Assembly (NCBI GenBank): GCA_003248775.1
Contig: QFQX01000060.1
Location: forward strand, 1 to 23,417
DNA: 23,417 nucleotides
Direction of reading: 5' to 3'
Source of the DNA: Shinella sp.
Lineage (GTDB): Bacteria > Pseudomonadota > Alphaproteobacteria > Rhizobiales > Rhizobiaceae
The notes below the pieces were generated by a model, which was not told the origin of the DNA, made no database searches, and saw only the letters and a program-made list of their open reading frames with translations. Positions 16,186-23,417 of the stretch are shown here, one piece after another; positions within the stretch are counted from its first letter, which is position 1; every line of letters begins with the position of its first letter. The translations under genes and the position numbers were made by a program.

Positions 16186-16815
16186 TTATTGGAAAGGCAT
16201 CCACCAGGAAGAGGAACCCTGGCTTGCAGCCCTGGCCTCCTTCTTGCGGCGCTTTTCCTTCTTGCTTTCCGGCTCGCCGAGGTCGGTCAATGCTGTTGCA
16301 TCGGCCTGGCGGTATTCAGCCGGCGGATCGGAGAGGAAACGACGCTGATCGAGGTAGGCGCCCTTCTGCTGCTTGCGCGCTTCGCGGAAGGCTTCCCACT
16401 TCTGGGTTTCCGTCATCGTGCCATTGGTGCCGTAACCGGCGAGCAGCGGCGAGCGGTAGCGCGGGTTGTTCGCGTTGGCGTCGGCTTCAGCTACGAGACG
16501 CGCGCGTGCGTCTTCCGGCGTTTCCAGCCATTCCGGGTTCGCCTTGCTGGCGAGCGACTGCTGCGGAGCGACCAGAGTGTTCTGGTCACCCTTCGGCGGC
16601 ATTACCAGCGCCGGGCGGGGATTGTACTTGGTGTTCGTATTCTTGTTGGGATTAGCACCGATGGAGACCGCCGAGCCGACGTCATCGACCAACTGCTCCA
16701 TAGCCGTCTTGTCGGTACCGTAGGTCGGGCTGCCGACGCAACCGGTCAATGCGGAACATGCGAGCAGGAGGCCGGCCATTCCGACACCAACTCTGAACAG
16801 ATCTGCCGATTTCAT
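16186..16815 (-). CDS. Putative lipoprotein of unknown function
   Basis: The 209-residue protein has a typical lipoprotein signal: a short basic start, a hydrophobic core (about 9-22) and the lipobox LTGC with Cys26, giving a mature protein of about 184 residues. I do not recognise a named domain. The middle is polar and proline/asparagine-rich (NPNKNTNTKYNPRP). A helical WEAFREARKQQKGAYLDQRRFLSDPP segment follows, then a strongly basic KKEKRRKKEARAA stretch and the end SSSWWMPFQ. Position 27 is Val, not Asp, so outer-membrane sorting is likely if Lol rules apply. The ATG at 16815 has GAAGG 7 bases upstream. It is downstream of ileS, separated by a strong stem-loop. Confidence 0.82.
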   Translation of the reverse strand: MKSADLFRVGVGMAGLLLACSALTGCVGSPTYGTDKTAMEQLVDDVGSAVSIGANPNKNTNTKYNPRPALVMPPKGDQNTLVAPQQSLASKANPEWLETPEDARARLVAEADANANNPRYRSPLLAGYGTNGTMTETQKWEAFREARKQQKGAYLDQRRFLSDPPAEYRQADATALTDLGEPESKKEKRRKKEARAASQGSSSWWMPFQ

Positions 16816-16905
16816 GAATGCCTTCGAGCCTCGCCGCTGATTATGCTTGTTCCGAATATACTACCACCCCGCGTGATAGAAAATTTCGGCCATTTTCAGG
16901 CACAT

Positions 16906-16943
16906 TTACCGGATGACAGGCAAAAGCGCAAATCATCCGGTAA
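16906..16943 (-). terminator. Strong stem-loop just after ileS
   Basis: TTACCGGATGA (16906-16916) and TCATCCGGTAA (16933-16943) form a perfect 11-base-pair stem with a 16-base loop. The stem starts 7 bases after the ileS stop codon. No U-run follows directly on the - strand (ATGTGCC comes next), so it may be an atypical terminator or a structure that protects the 3' end of the ileS message. Confidence 0.5.
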
Positions 16944-16950
16944 CATTTCG

Positions 16951-19923
16951 TTAATGGCGCGCAGCCAGTTCACGCAGCGCCGCCGCATCGCGAGCGGAAA
17001 CATCCGGGTATTCCGGATCGGAACCGACGTCCGGCGTGATCTTCCACGAGCGGGCGCATTTGCGGCCTTCGGCAAGCTTGGGCTCGACCGAAACCTTGCC
17101 CACTTCCGCGAGGCGGAAGGCATCCGCCGGGCCTTCATCCGCCACAACGGAGATAGCCGAGGTGATGCAGATCTCTGCGAAATCCTGCCCCTCCAGCGCC
17201 TTGAACAGCTCCGCATCGCCGACATGAACGACGGGTGCGGCTTCCAGCGAGGAGCCGATGCGCTTTTCGCGACGCTCGATCTCCAGAGCGCCGGTGACGA
17301 CCGTGCGTACCTTGCGAATCTTTTCCCACTTCTCATCGAGAGCCGGGTTGAGCCACTCGGCCGGAACGGTCGGGAACTGCTCCAGATGCACCGAGACGGC
17401 CGACGGATTGCGCGACAGCCATGCCTCTTCCATGGTGAAGGGCAGCATGGGCGCAAGCCAGGTGACGAGGCAATCGAACAGCTTGCGGATCACGGCAAGT
17501 GCCGAGCGACGCTTCAGGCTCGACGGCGCATCGCAATAGAGCGCATCCTTGCGGACGTCGAAGTAGAAAGCCGAAAGCTCGACGTTGGAGAAGTCGATCA
17601 GCGAACGGGTGATCTTCTTGAAGTCGAAGGCGTCGTAGCCTTCGCGCACGACCTTGTCGAGTTCCGCCAGCCGGTGCAGCATCAACCGTTCCAGTTCCGG
17701 CATGTCGGCAAGTGCGATCTCCTCGCCGTTGTCATGGGCCAGCGTACCGAGCATCCAGCGGACTGTGTTGCGCAGCTTGCGATAGGCGTCGATGTTGGTC
17801 TGGATGATGGTCTTGCCGAGGCGCTGGTCTTCCCAGTAGTCGGTGGTCATGACCCAGAGGCGCAGGATATCCGCGCCCGATTCCTTCATCACATCCTGCG
17901 GGACCACGGTGTTGCCGAGCGACTTCGACATCTTGCGACCCTGCTCGTCCATGGTGAAGCCATGGGTGACGACGGCGTTGTAGGGCGCACGGCCACGCGT
18001 CGCGCAGCTTTCGAGCAGCGACGAGTGGAACCAGCCGCGATGCTGGTCGGAACCCTCCAGATAGACGTCGGCCGGCCATTTCAGGTCGGGGCGATCTTCC
18101 AGAACGAAGGAATGGGTCGAACCCGAGTCGAACCACACATCGAGAATGTCTCGGACCTGCGTCCAGCCTTCAGCAGCGCGGGCGCCGAGGAAGCGCTCGC
18201 GGGCGCCGTCGGCAAACCATGCATCGGCGCCTTCGGCCTCGAAGGCTTCGATGATGCGGGCGTTGACGGCTTCGTCCAGCAGCACTTCGCCGTTTTCATC
18301 GACGAAGACGGCGATCGGAACGCCCCAGGCGCGCTGACGGGACAGAACCCAGTCCGGACGCGTCTCGATCATGGCGCGAAGGCGGTTCTGGCCGCCGGCG
18401 GGCACGAAGCGGGTGTCGTCGATCGCTGCCAGTGCGCGGGTGCGCAGTGTCGTCGCATCGCCGAGGTCCTTGTCCATGTAGACGAACCACTGCGGCGTGT
18501 TGCGGAAGATGACCGGCTTCTTGGAGCGCCAGGAATGCGGATAGGAGTGCTTCAGGCGGCCACGGGCGAACAGGTTGTTTGCCGCGATCAGCGCCTTGAT
18601 GACGCGTTCGTTGGCGTCGCCCTTCTTGCCGTTGTCGTCCATGACGCGGGCGCCGTCGAAGCCGGGGGCATCGGCGGTGTAAAAACCGGCGTCGTCGACC
18701 GGGAACGGGATCTTGGTGGAGATGCCGCGCGCTTCGAGATCGCGAGCGTGATACATCCAGGCGTCAAAGTCCTCGCGACCATGGCTCGGCGCGGTGTGCA
18801 CGAAGCCGGTACCGGCATCGTCGGTGACGTGATCGCCATCGAGCAGCGGAACGGGGAAATCGTAGCCGAGATCGGCAAGTGGGTGGGCGCAGGTGATCGC
18901 GGAAAGCTCTTCCGGAGCGACGTCGCGCAGGAACTTGAAGGTGAGCTTCGCCTTCGCCGCTGCCTCGTCTGCAAGACGGGTCGCGAAGATCAGCTTTTCG
19001 CCCGGCTGCGGGCCGAAATCGTTCTGAGCGCTTTCGACCTCGAAGAGGCCATAGGGATAGCGCGAGGAGAACGCGATGGCGCGGTTGCCCGGGATGGTCC
19101 AGGGGGTGGTCGTCCAGATGACGACTGATGCATTTTGTTCAATAAGTTCCTCAACCTTATTGATCACCGATGCAATATCATCAGCAACTCGACCCGCTTC
19201 GACATCGGAGGCAACGCGCGAATATCGAGCCGAAGTGTCAGCCCCCACGACCGGGAACTTCACCCAGATCATGTCGCTTTCGACGTCGGCATATTCGACT
19301 TCGGCTTCGGCCAGCGCCGTGCGCTCGACCACCGACCACATGACCGGCTTGGAACCCCGGTAGAGCTGGCCGCTTTTCGCGATCTTGAGGAGTTCACCGG
19401 CGATGCGGGCTTCCGCATGGAAGTTCATCGTGGTGTAGGGGTTTTCGAAGTCGCCCTCGATGCCGAGACGCTTGAACTCGTCGGCCTGGGTCTTGATCCA
19501 CTGGCCGGCGAAATCGCGGCATTCCTGACGGAATTCGTTGACCGGGACCTCGTCCTTGTTCTTGCCCTTCTCGCGGTACTTTTCCTCGATCTTCCATTCG
19601 ATCGGAAGGCCGTGGCAGTCCCAGCCGGGAACATAGTTCGCGTCGAAACCGCGCATCTGGAAGGAACGGGTGATGACGTCCTTCAGGATCTTGTTCAGCG
19701 CGTGGCCGATATGGATGTTGCCGTTGGCATAGGGAGGTCCGTCGTGCAGGACGAATTTCTCGCGGCCGGCGGCGGAAGCGCGCAGCTTCTTGTAGAGGCT
19801 CATCTCCTGCCAGCGCTTGACCATTTCCGGTTCCTTCTGCGGCAATCCGGCGCGCATGGGGAAATCGGTCTGGGGCAGATAGAGAGTGGAGGAGTAGTCA
19901 ACTTTTTCAGCGGTATCGGTCAT
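16951..19923 (-). CDS. ileS: Isoleucine--tRNA ligase
   Basis: IleRS charges tRNA-Ile and edits mischarged valine. The 990-residue protein has the class I motif HIGH (71-74) in NGNIHIGHALNK and KMSKS (664-668) in GRKMSKSLGN. Editing-domain motifs are WTTTPWTIPGNR (270-281) and DAGTGFVHTAPSHG (369-382); the anticodon-binding region follows KMSKS. Two oddities: residues about 227-266 form a longer than usual, A+T-rich-coded insertion before WTTTPW, and the C-terminal zinc site is degenerate, with only one cysteine (Cys956, CARSW) where E. coli has two CxxC pairs. The start at 19923 gives the family-like MTDTAEKVDYSSTLYLPQTDFPMR. A strong stem-loop follows the stop. An antisense frame of 1000 codons lies opposite and is not a gene. 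Confidence 0.98.
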   Translation of the reverse strand: MTDTAEKVDYSSTLYLPQTDFPMRAGLPQKEPEMVKRWQEMSLYKKLRASAAGREKFVLHDGPPYANGNIHIGHALNKILKDVITRSFQMRGFDANYVPGWDCHGLPIEWKIEEKYREKGKNKDEVPVNEFRQECRDFAGQWIKTQADEFKRLGIEGDFENPYTTMNFHAEARIAGELLKIAKSGQLYRGSKPVMWSVVERTALAEAEVEYADVESDMIWVKFPVVGADTSARYSRVASDVEAGRVADDIASVINKVEELIEQNASVVIWTTTPWTIPGNRAIAFSSRYPYGLFEVESAQNDFGPQPGEKLIFATRLADEAAAKAKLTFKFLRDVAPEELSAITCAHPLADLGYDFPVPLLDGDHVTDDAGTGFVHTAPSHGREDFDAWMYHARDLEARGISTKIPFPVDDAGFYTADAPGFDGARVMDDNGKKGDANERVIKALIAANNLFARGRLKHSYPHSWRSKKPVIFRNTPQWFVYMDKDLGDATTLRTRALAAIDDTRFVPAGGQNRLRAMIETRPDWVLSRQRAWGVPIAVFVDENGEVLLDEAVNARIIEAFEAEGADAWFADGARERFLGARAAEGWTQVRDILDVWFDSGSTHSFVLEDRPDLKWPADVYLEGSDQHRGWFHSSLLESCATRGRAPYNAVVTHGFTMDEQGRKMSKSLGNTVVPQDVMKESGADILRLWVMTTDYWEDQRLGKTIIQTNIDAYRKLRNTVRWMLGTLAHDNGEEIALADMPELERLMLHRLAELDKVVREGYDAFDFKKITRSLIDFSNVELSAFYFDVRKDALYCDAPSSLKRRSALAVIRKLFDCLVTWLAPMLPFTMEEAWLSRNPSAVSVHLEQFPTVPAEWLNPALDEKWEKIRKVRTVVTGALEIERREKRIGSSLEAAPVVHVGDAELFKALEGQDFAEICITSAISVVADEGPADAFRLAEVGKVSVEPKLAEGRKCARSWKITPDVGSDPEYPDVSARDAAALRELAARH

Positions 19924-20221
19924 GATCTTGCCATCGAAGGCGCCCGGAGCGGGTCGCGAATAATGTCTTGGAATTCAAGGTGGCGGTAGCGCTCGCGAGG
20001 GAAGCGCCAAAATCCCGGACCCTTCGGCTCTTTCAAAGAGCGCGAAAGGCCGGGCCAATAATTCGAAGGGATTTGGTCAGCCGAACCCTGTTCATGGTGG
20101 CGGTTCTTTAAGCGGTTTTGCCGCGAAAAGGAAGAGGCGCGCTGCAAGTTTATGGCGGCGCGAAGCCGTATACGACGACAGGGAAGATGAAAGCTGCCCT
20201 GCCCGCCGCATCGCGATCCGC
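19924..20221. other. Intergenic region between ribF and ileS
   Basis: This 298-base gap contains one strong stem-loop (20014-20054, listed separately) and no gene I can support. A frame on the + strand from 20118 is mostly opposite the ribF end and has no family character. The region must hold the ileS promoter if ribF transcription stops at the stem-loop; I see no convincing -35/-10 pair. The ileS ribosome-binding site is weak. Confidence 0.6.
20014..20054 (-). terminator. Probable terminator between ribF and ileS
   Basis: A long, nearly continuous stem: CCCGG (20014-20018) with CCGGG (20050-20054), CCTT (20021-20024) with AAGG (20046-20049), and GCTCTTT (20027-20033) with AAAGAGC (20035-20041). 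On the - strand the stem is followed by ATTTT. It lies about 170 bases past the ribF stop, so it would separate ribF from ileS. The short T-run leaves some doubt. Confidence 0.5.
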
Positions 20222-21202
20222 TCAGAACGCGATTTCGGCGTCGAGCGGGCTGATCGGGGAAACGCCGGCGAGAAGCGCCCTCGCCTCCTCCTCGTCCTTG
20301 CGGATCTGCTCGACCAGCGGCTCCAGTCCGGCGAACTTCAACTCGTCGCGGAGATGACCGAAGAACGAGACGCGACAGTGCTCGCCATAGAGGCTGCCGG
20401 AAAAGTCGAACACGAAGGTTTCCAGCAGGGCCGCTCCGTTATCCGTTACCGTTGGACGATAGCCGAAGCTCGCGACACCGTCATGCAGGGAGCCGTCAGG
20501 CCGGCGCAGCCGCACGGCATAGATGCCGGGCTTCAGCTCGGCTTCCGGCGGCAGGGCCATGTTGGCGGTCGGGAAACCGAGTGTGCGGCCAAGCTGCTGG
20601 CCCTTGATGACTTCGGCCTCGACCGTGAAGCGGTAGCCCAGCAATCCGGCGGCCTGCGCGACATCGCCTTCCCGCAACAGGCTGCGGATGCGGCTCGAGG
20701 AAACCACCTCGGCGCCTTCATCGCGGAAGGCATCGATCAGCGTAACACCAAAGCCATGGCGCTTTCCGGCTTCCATCATGAAGGCGGGTCCGCCTTCCCT
20801 GCCCTTGCCGAAATGAAAATCGAAGCCCGTCACCACTTCCGACGCGCCGAGCCATTCGACCAGTATGGAACGAACGAACTCCTCGGCGGAGCGGTTGGAA
20901 AACTCGCGATCGAAGGGATATTCGATGACCGAATGAAAGCCCATCGCCTCCAGCAGGCGTGCCCTGACCGGGGCCGGCGTCAGGCGAAAGACCGGCTGGT
21001 CCGGCCTGAAGACGGAGCGCGGATGGGGCTCGAAGGTCAGCACGAGCGCCGGAATGCCGCGTTCCTTCGACAGTTCCAGTGCACGGCTCAGAACCGTCTG
21101 ATGGCCGCGATGAACCCCGTCGAAATTGCCGATGGCGATAACGCCGCCTTTCAGGCTCTCGGGGAGCGGGTTCTTCTTCTCATTGCGATGAAAGACGGTC
21201 AT
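20222..21202 (-). CDS. ribF: Bifunctional riboflavin kinase / FAD synthetase
   Basis: RibF phosphorylates riboflavin to FMN and adenylates FMN to FAD. The 326-residue protein has the N-terminal nucleotidyltransferase domain with GNFDGVHRGH (25-34), FEPHP (57-61) and SSSRIR (167-172), followed by the C-terminal riboflavin-kinase domain with GRTLGFPTAN (204-213) and the KPGIYAV segment. Both active sites look intact. The ATG at 21202 is chosen; a GTG at 21208 would add two residues. It is 14 bases downstream of the HAD gene stop and almost surely co-transcribed with it. Confidence 0.97.
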   Translation of the reverse strand: MTVFHRNEKKNPLPESLKGGVIAIGNFDGVHRGHQTVLSRALELSKERGIPALVLTFEPHPRSVFRPDQPVFRLTPAPVRARLLEAMGFHSVIEYPFDREFSNRSAEEFVRSILVEWLGASEVVTGFDFHFGKGREGGPAFMMEAGKRHGFGVTLIDAFRDEGAEVVSSSRIRSLLREGDVAQAAGLLGYRFTVEAEVIKGQQLGRTLGFPTANMALPPEAELKPGIYAVRLRRPDGSLHDGVASFGYRPTVTDNGAALLETFVFDFSGSLYGEHCRVSFFGHLRDELKFAGLEPLVEQIRKDEEEARALLAGVSPISPLDAEIAF

Positions 21203-21216
21203 GTCCACGTCCCGGT

Positions 21217-22068
21217 TCAGGCGAACCTCTGCATCCAGTATTTCGGATCGGCGTTCTCGCGCTTCAGATAGGCGTTCAGGATCGCCTCGTCGGGCTTGCC
21301 GTTGACGGTATATTCCGCAGCATGAATGCCGCCGGAGATATAGAGAAGGTCAAGACCGGCATCGAGCGCGCCACGAACATCGGTGGGCATGCCATCGCCG
21401 ATGGCCAGCACACGGGTTTTCGCAGTCTCGCTGCCCCTGATCTTTCCGGCGGCCGCCATGGCCGCATCATAGATCGGGCGATACGGCTTGCCGGCAACGC
21501 GGGTCTCGCCGCCCAATTGTTCGTAATAGGCAGCGACAGCACCGGCGCAGGGGATCATGCGCGAACCGCGCTCGACGATCAGGTCAGGATTGGCGCAGAT
21601 CAGCGATACGGCGCGCTTTTGAAAAGCGATCAGCATGTCATGATAATCTTCCGGCGTTTCGGTCTCATCGTCGAAAAAGCCGGTGCAGACGACGGCTTCC
21701 GCTTCATCCGCAGGAACCCTCTCGACGCCGAGTCCATTGAGTAAGGGGAAATCGCGATCGGGACCGAGGAAGAAGATCTTCTTCGGACCGGCAGCGATCA
21801 GCGTGCGGGTCACGTCACCGGAGCTGACGATACCGTCGAAGGCCGTGTCCGCGACACCGATCATCTTCAACTGGCTGACGACATCGGGCGACGGGCGTGG
21901 CGAATTGGTGATGAGCACCACGGTGGCGCCTGCCTCCCGCGCCGCGGTCAATGCCTCTGAGGCGGAGGGGAATGCATCGATACCGTTGTGCAGCACGCCC
22001 CAGACATCGCAGAGAATGACGTCGTAGTTTTTGCTGACGTCGCTCAGGTTGGAGATGCGTTCTGCCAT
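21217..22068 (-). CDS. TIGR01459 family HAD-type hydrolase
   Basis: This is a 283-residue HAD subfamily IIA protein (NagD/p-nitrophenyl-phosphatase-like). Motif I is the variant CDVWGVLHNG (20-29), with Asp21 as nucleophile but Trp where many HADs have Asp in DxD. Motif II is ITNSPRP (53-59), the motif III lysine is in GKPYRPIYD, and motif IV is AIGDGMPTDVRGA. The CDVWGVLHNG variant is usual for this group (TIGR01459), whose substrate is unknown. Linkage to ribF, 14 bases downstream, suggests a phosphatase related to flavin or its precursors, but that is inference. Start: two adjacent ATGs at 22071 and 22068 follow GGGAA; the second has better spacing. A frame from 22215 would add 49 residues without family character. 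Confidence 0.9.
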   Translation of the reverse strand: MAERISNLSDVSKNYDVILCDVWGVLHNGIDAFPSASEALTAAREAGATVVLITNSPRPSPDVVSQLKMIGVADTAFDGIVSSGDVTRTLIAAGPKKIFFLGPDRDFPLLNGLGVERVPADEAEAVVCTGFFDDETETPEDYHDMLIAFQKRAVSLICANPDLIVERGSRMIPCAGAVAAYYEQLGGETRVAGKPYRPIYDAAMAAAGKIRGSETAKTRVLAIGDGMPTDVRGALDAGLDLLYISGGIHAAEYTVNGKPDEAILNAYLKRENADPKYWMQRFA

Positions 22069-22312
22069 CATGATTTCCCGGTTTGAAATAATGTCAGCGG
22101 TGACATTGCAAAGGATCGCCGCCATGGCAAGGGGCTTTGCTGCCCGGTGGTGAAATAGCTGATGTGAACGGATGCGGGGATCGGGAGCTATCACCCGCGT
22201 GATGGCATCGGTCACGAAATTGCCGAACCCGGATGCAAGACATGACCCGTCTAACGTTCTGTCACGGAGCGCTGTTAACGTTGTGGGGTGAAATTTTTTC
22301 GGCGGGCCGCGC
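22069..22312. other. Divergent intergenic region, HAD-ribF versus groESL
   Basis: The gap between the HAD and groES start codons is 365 bases (22069-22433). It holds, from left to right, a perfect palindrome near the HAD gene (22090-22107), a direct repeat TAACGTT at 22252-22258 and 22276-22282, a T-run at about 22293-22299, and then the groES promoter and CIRCE. I see no gene. Confidence 0.6.
22090..22107. promoter_or_regulatory. Perfect palindrome upstream of HAD-ribF
   Basis: AATGTCA-GCGG-TGACATT is a perfect 7-base inverted repeat with a 4-base centre, 22 bases upstream of the HAD ATG. On the - strand it lies between a weak TTTGCA and TATTTC pair (16-base spacing), where a repressor operator would be expected. 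No regulator is identified. Confidence 0.45.
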
Positions 22313-22341
22313 TTGACTCACCCGGAGGCCGCCCCTATCTC
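22313..22341 (+). promoter_or_regulatory. groESL promoter, sigma-32-like
   Basis: TTGACT (22313-22318) and TATCTC (22336-22341) are spaced by 17 bases. With the flanking bases the elements read CTTGAC and CCCCTATCT, which fits the alphaproteobacterial RpoH heat-shock consensus as well as a housekeeping promoter. Transcription would start near 22348, at the edge of the CIRCE element, leaving an untranslated leader of about 85 bases. Confidence 0.75.
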
Positions 22342-22348
22342 ATCGCCG

Positions 22349-22375
22349 CTAGCACTCTCCAAATGGGAGTGCTAA
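22349..22375 (+). promoter_or_regulatory. CIRCE operator (HrcA binding site)
   Basis: CTAGCACTC (22349-22357), nine bases, then GAGTGCTAA (22367-22375). The CIRCE consensus is TTAGCACTC-N9-GAGTGCTAA, so there is one mismatch, in the first base. It overlaps the predicted transcription start, where bound HrcA would block groESL expression until heat shock. hrcA itself is not in the window. Confidence 0.95.
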
Positions 22376-22433
22376 CAGTTTCCGTGCGGATCCTCCGCGA
22401 TCCGTCAATGTCATTTGATCGAGGGATTAGACA

Positions 22434-22730
22434 ATGGCAAGCACATCTTTCCGCCCCCTGCACGACCGCGTTGTCGTCAAGCGCGTCGAGTCTGAAGAAA
22501 AGACCAAGGGTGGCATCATCATTCCGGACACCGCCAAGGAAAAGCCTGCTGAAGGCGAAATCGTTGCTGTCGGCCCGGGCGCCCGTGACGAAAACGGCAA
22601 GGCCGTGGCTCTCGACGTCAAGGTCGGCGACCGCGTCCTGTTCGGCAAGTGGTCGGGCACCGAAGTCAAGCTCGACGGCGTTGACCTTCTGATCATGAAG
22701 GAAGCCGACATCATGGGCATCATCGGCTGA
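22434..22730 (+). CDS. groES: Co-chaperonin GroES
   Basis: GroES forms the seven-subunit lid of the GroEL folding chamber in the cytoplasm. The 98-residue product has the typical start FRPLHDRVVVKRVE, the mobile loop around EEKTKGGIIIPDTAKEK that contacts GroEL, the roof region VGPGARDENGK, and the end VDLLIMKEADIMGIIG. A GAGGG ribosome-binding site lies 8 bases upstream. It is followed by groEL after 59 bases and controlled by the sigma-32-like promoter and CIRCE. Confidence 0.98.
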   Translation: MASTSFRPLHDRVVVKRVESEEKTKGGIIIPDTAKEKPAEGEIVAVGPGARDENGKAVALDVKVGDRVLFGKWSGTEVKLDGVDLLIMKEADIMGIIG

Positions 22731-22789
22731 TTTCCAGCCTTTTGCCTTCATCGACATATCGCTGACACCCCTTTTCAGGAGTTATCAAA

Positions 22790-23417
<628 letters not shown>

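Noticed and set aside
16126..19128. An open frame of 1000 codons on the + strand, opposite the lipoprotein gene and most of ileS
   Set aside because: It is fully antisense to two well-identified genes. Long antisense frames arise from the codon bias of G+C-rich genes. Its translation shows no domain and it has no promoter or ribosome-binding site that I can see.
20118..20357. A 79-codon frame on the + strand between ribF and ileS
   Set aside because: More than half is antisense to ribF, and it has no ribosome-binding site or family character.
22069..22215. N-terminal extension of the TIGR01459 HAD protein to 22215
   Set aside because: The 49 extra residues have no family character and would run through the palindrome; the GGGAA site before 22071/22068 supports the short form.

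Overview
This 23.4 kb window is a stretch of core chromosome from an alphaproteobacterium, most likely a member of the Rhizobiaceae (Rhizobium/Agrobacterium/Ensifer relatives). The evidence is the high G+C, the rhizobial character of the proteins (a MutL with the endonuclease motif, DUF2093 and DUF4170 proteins, the HAD-ribF-ileS and groES-groEL order) and an intergenic repeat cluster built like the rhizobial RIME-type mosaic elements. Nearly every stretch holds a recognisable housekeeping gene. I see no rRNA, tRNA, CRISPR, transposase, phage or toxin-antitoxin gene. The species is inference.

Layout. (1) 1-2560: an untranslated leader with stem-loops, then mutL and a small DUF2093 gene on the + strand, ending at a probable terminator. 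(2) 2565-8439, all on the - strand and read right to left: pmbA/tldE, a CysQ-like phosphatase, a DUF4170 protein, waaA (KDO transferase), a HAD phosphatase and lpxK. This is a lipid A/inner-core cluster with sulfur-nucleotide and peptidase genes at its head. (3) 8547-10379 (+): a KefB/KefC-type cation/proton antiporter, divergent from pmbA. (4) 10401-13914 (-): rluB, rsmD and a patatin-like lipase gene in a tight run; tadA (13984-14442, +) is divergent from rluB. Three of these genes act on rRNA or tRNA. (5) 14512-16815 (-): a membrane GGDEF protein, a 307-base gap with two RIME-like repeat units, a GNAT acetyltransferase and a lipoprotein. (6) 16951-22068 (-): ileS, ribF and a TIGR01459-type HAD hydrolase. 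(7) 22313-23417 (+): groES and the 5' part of groEL behind a heat-shock-type promoter and a CIRCE operator; groEL runs off the right edge.

How the genes work together: waaA and lpxK act in consecutive steps of KDO2-lipid A assembly, and the HAD phosphatase between them may serve the same pathway. rluB, rsmD, tadA and ileS serve the translation apparatus. groESL has the double control usual in this group (sigma-32-like promoter plus HrcA/CIRCE).

I found no convincing undescribed multi-gene system. The items most worth a second look are an A+T-rich insertion in the editing-domain region of IleS, the paired RIME-like repeats at 15321-15600, the very long low-complexity tail of RluB, a perfect palindrome upstream of the HAD-ribF genes, and the HAD phosphatase inside the lipid A cluster.
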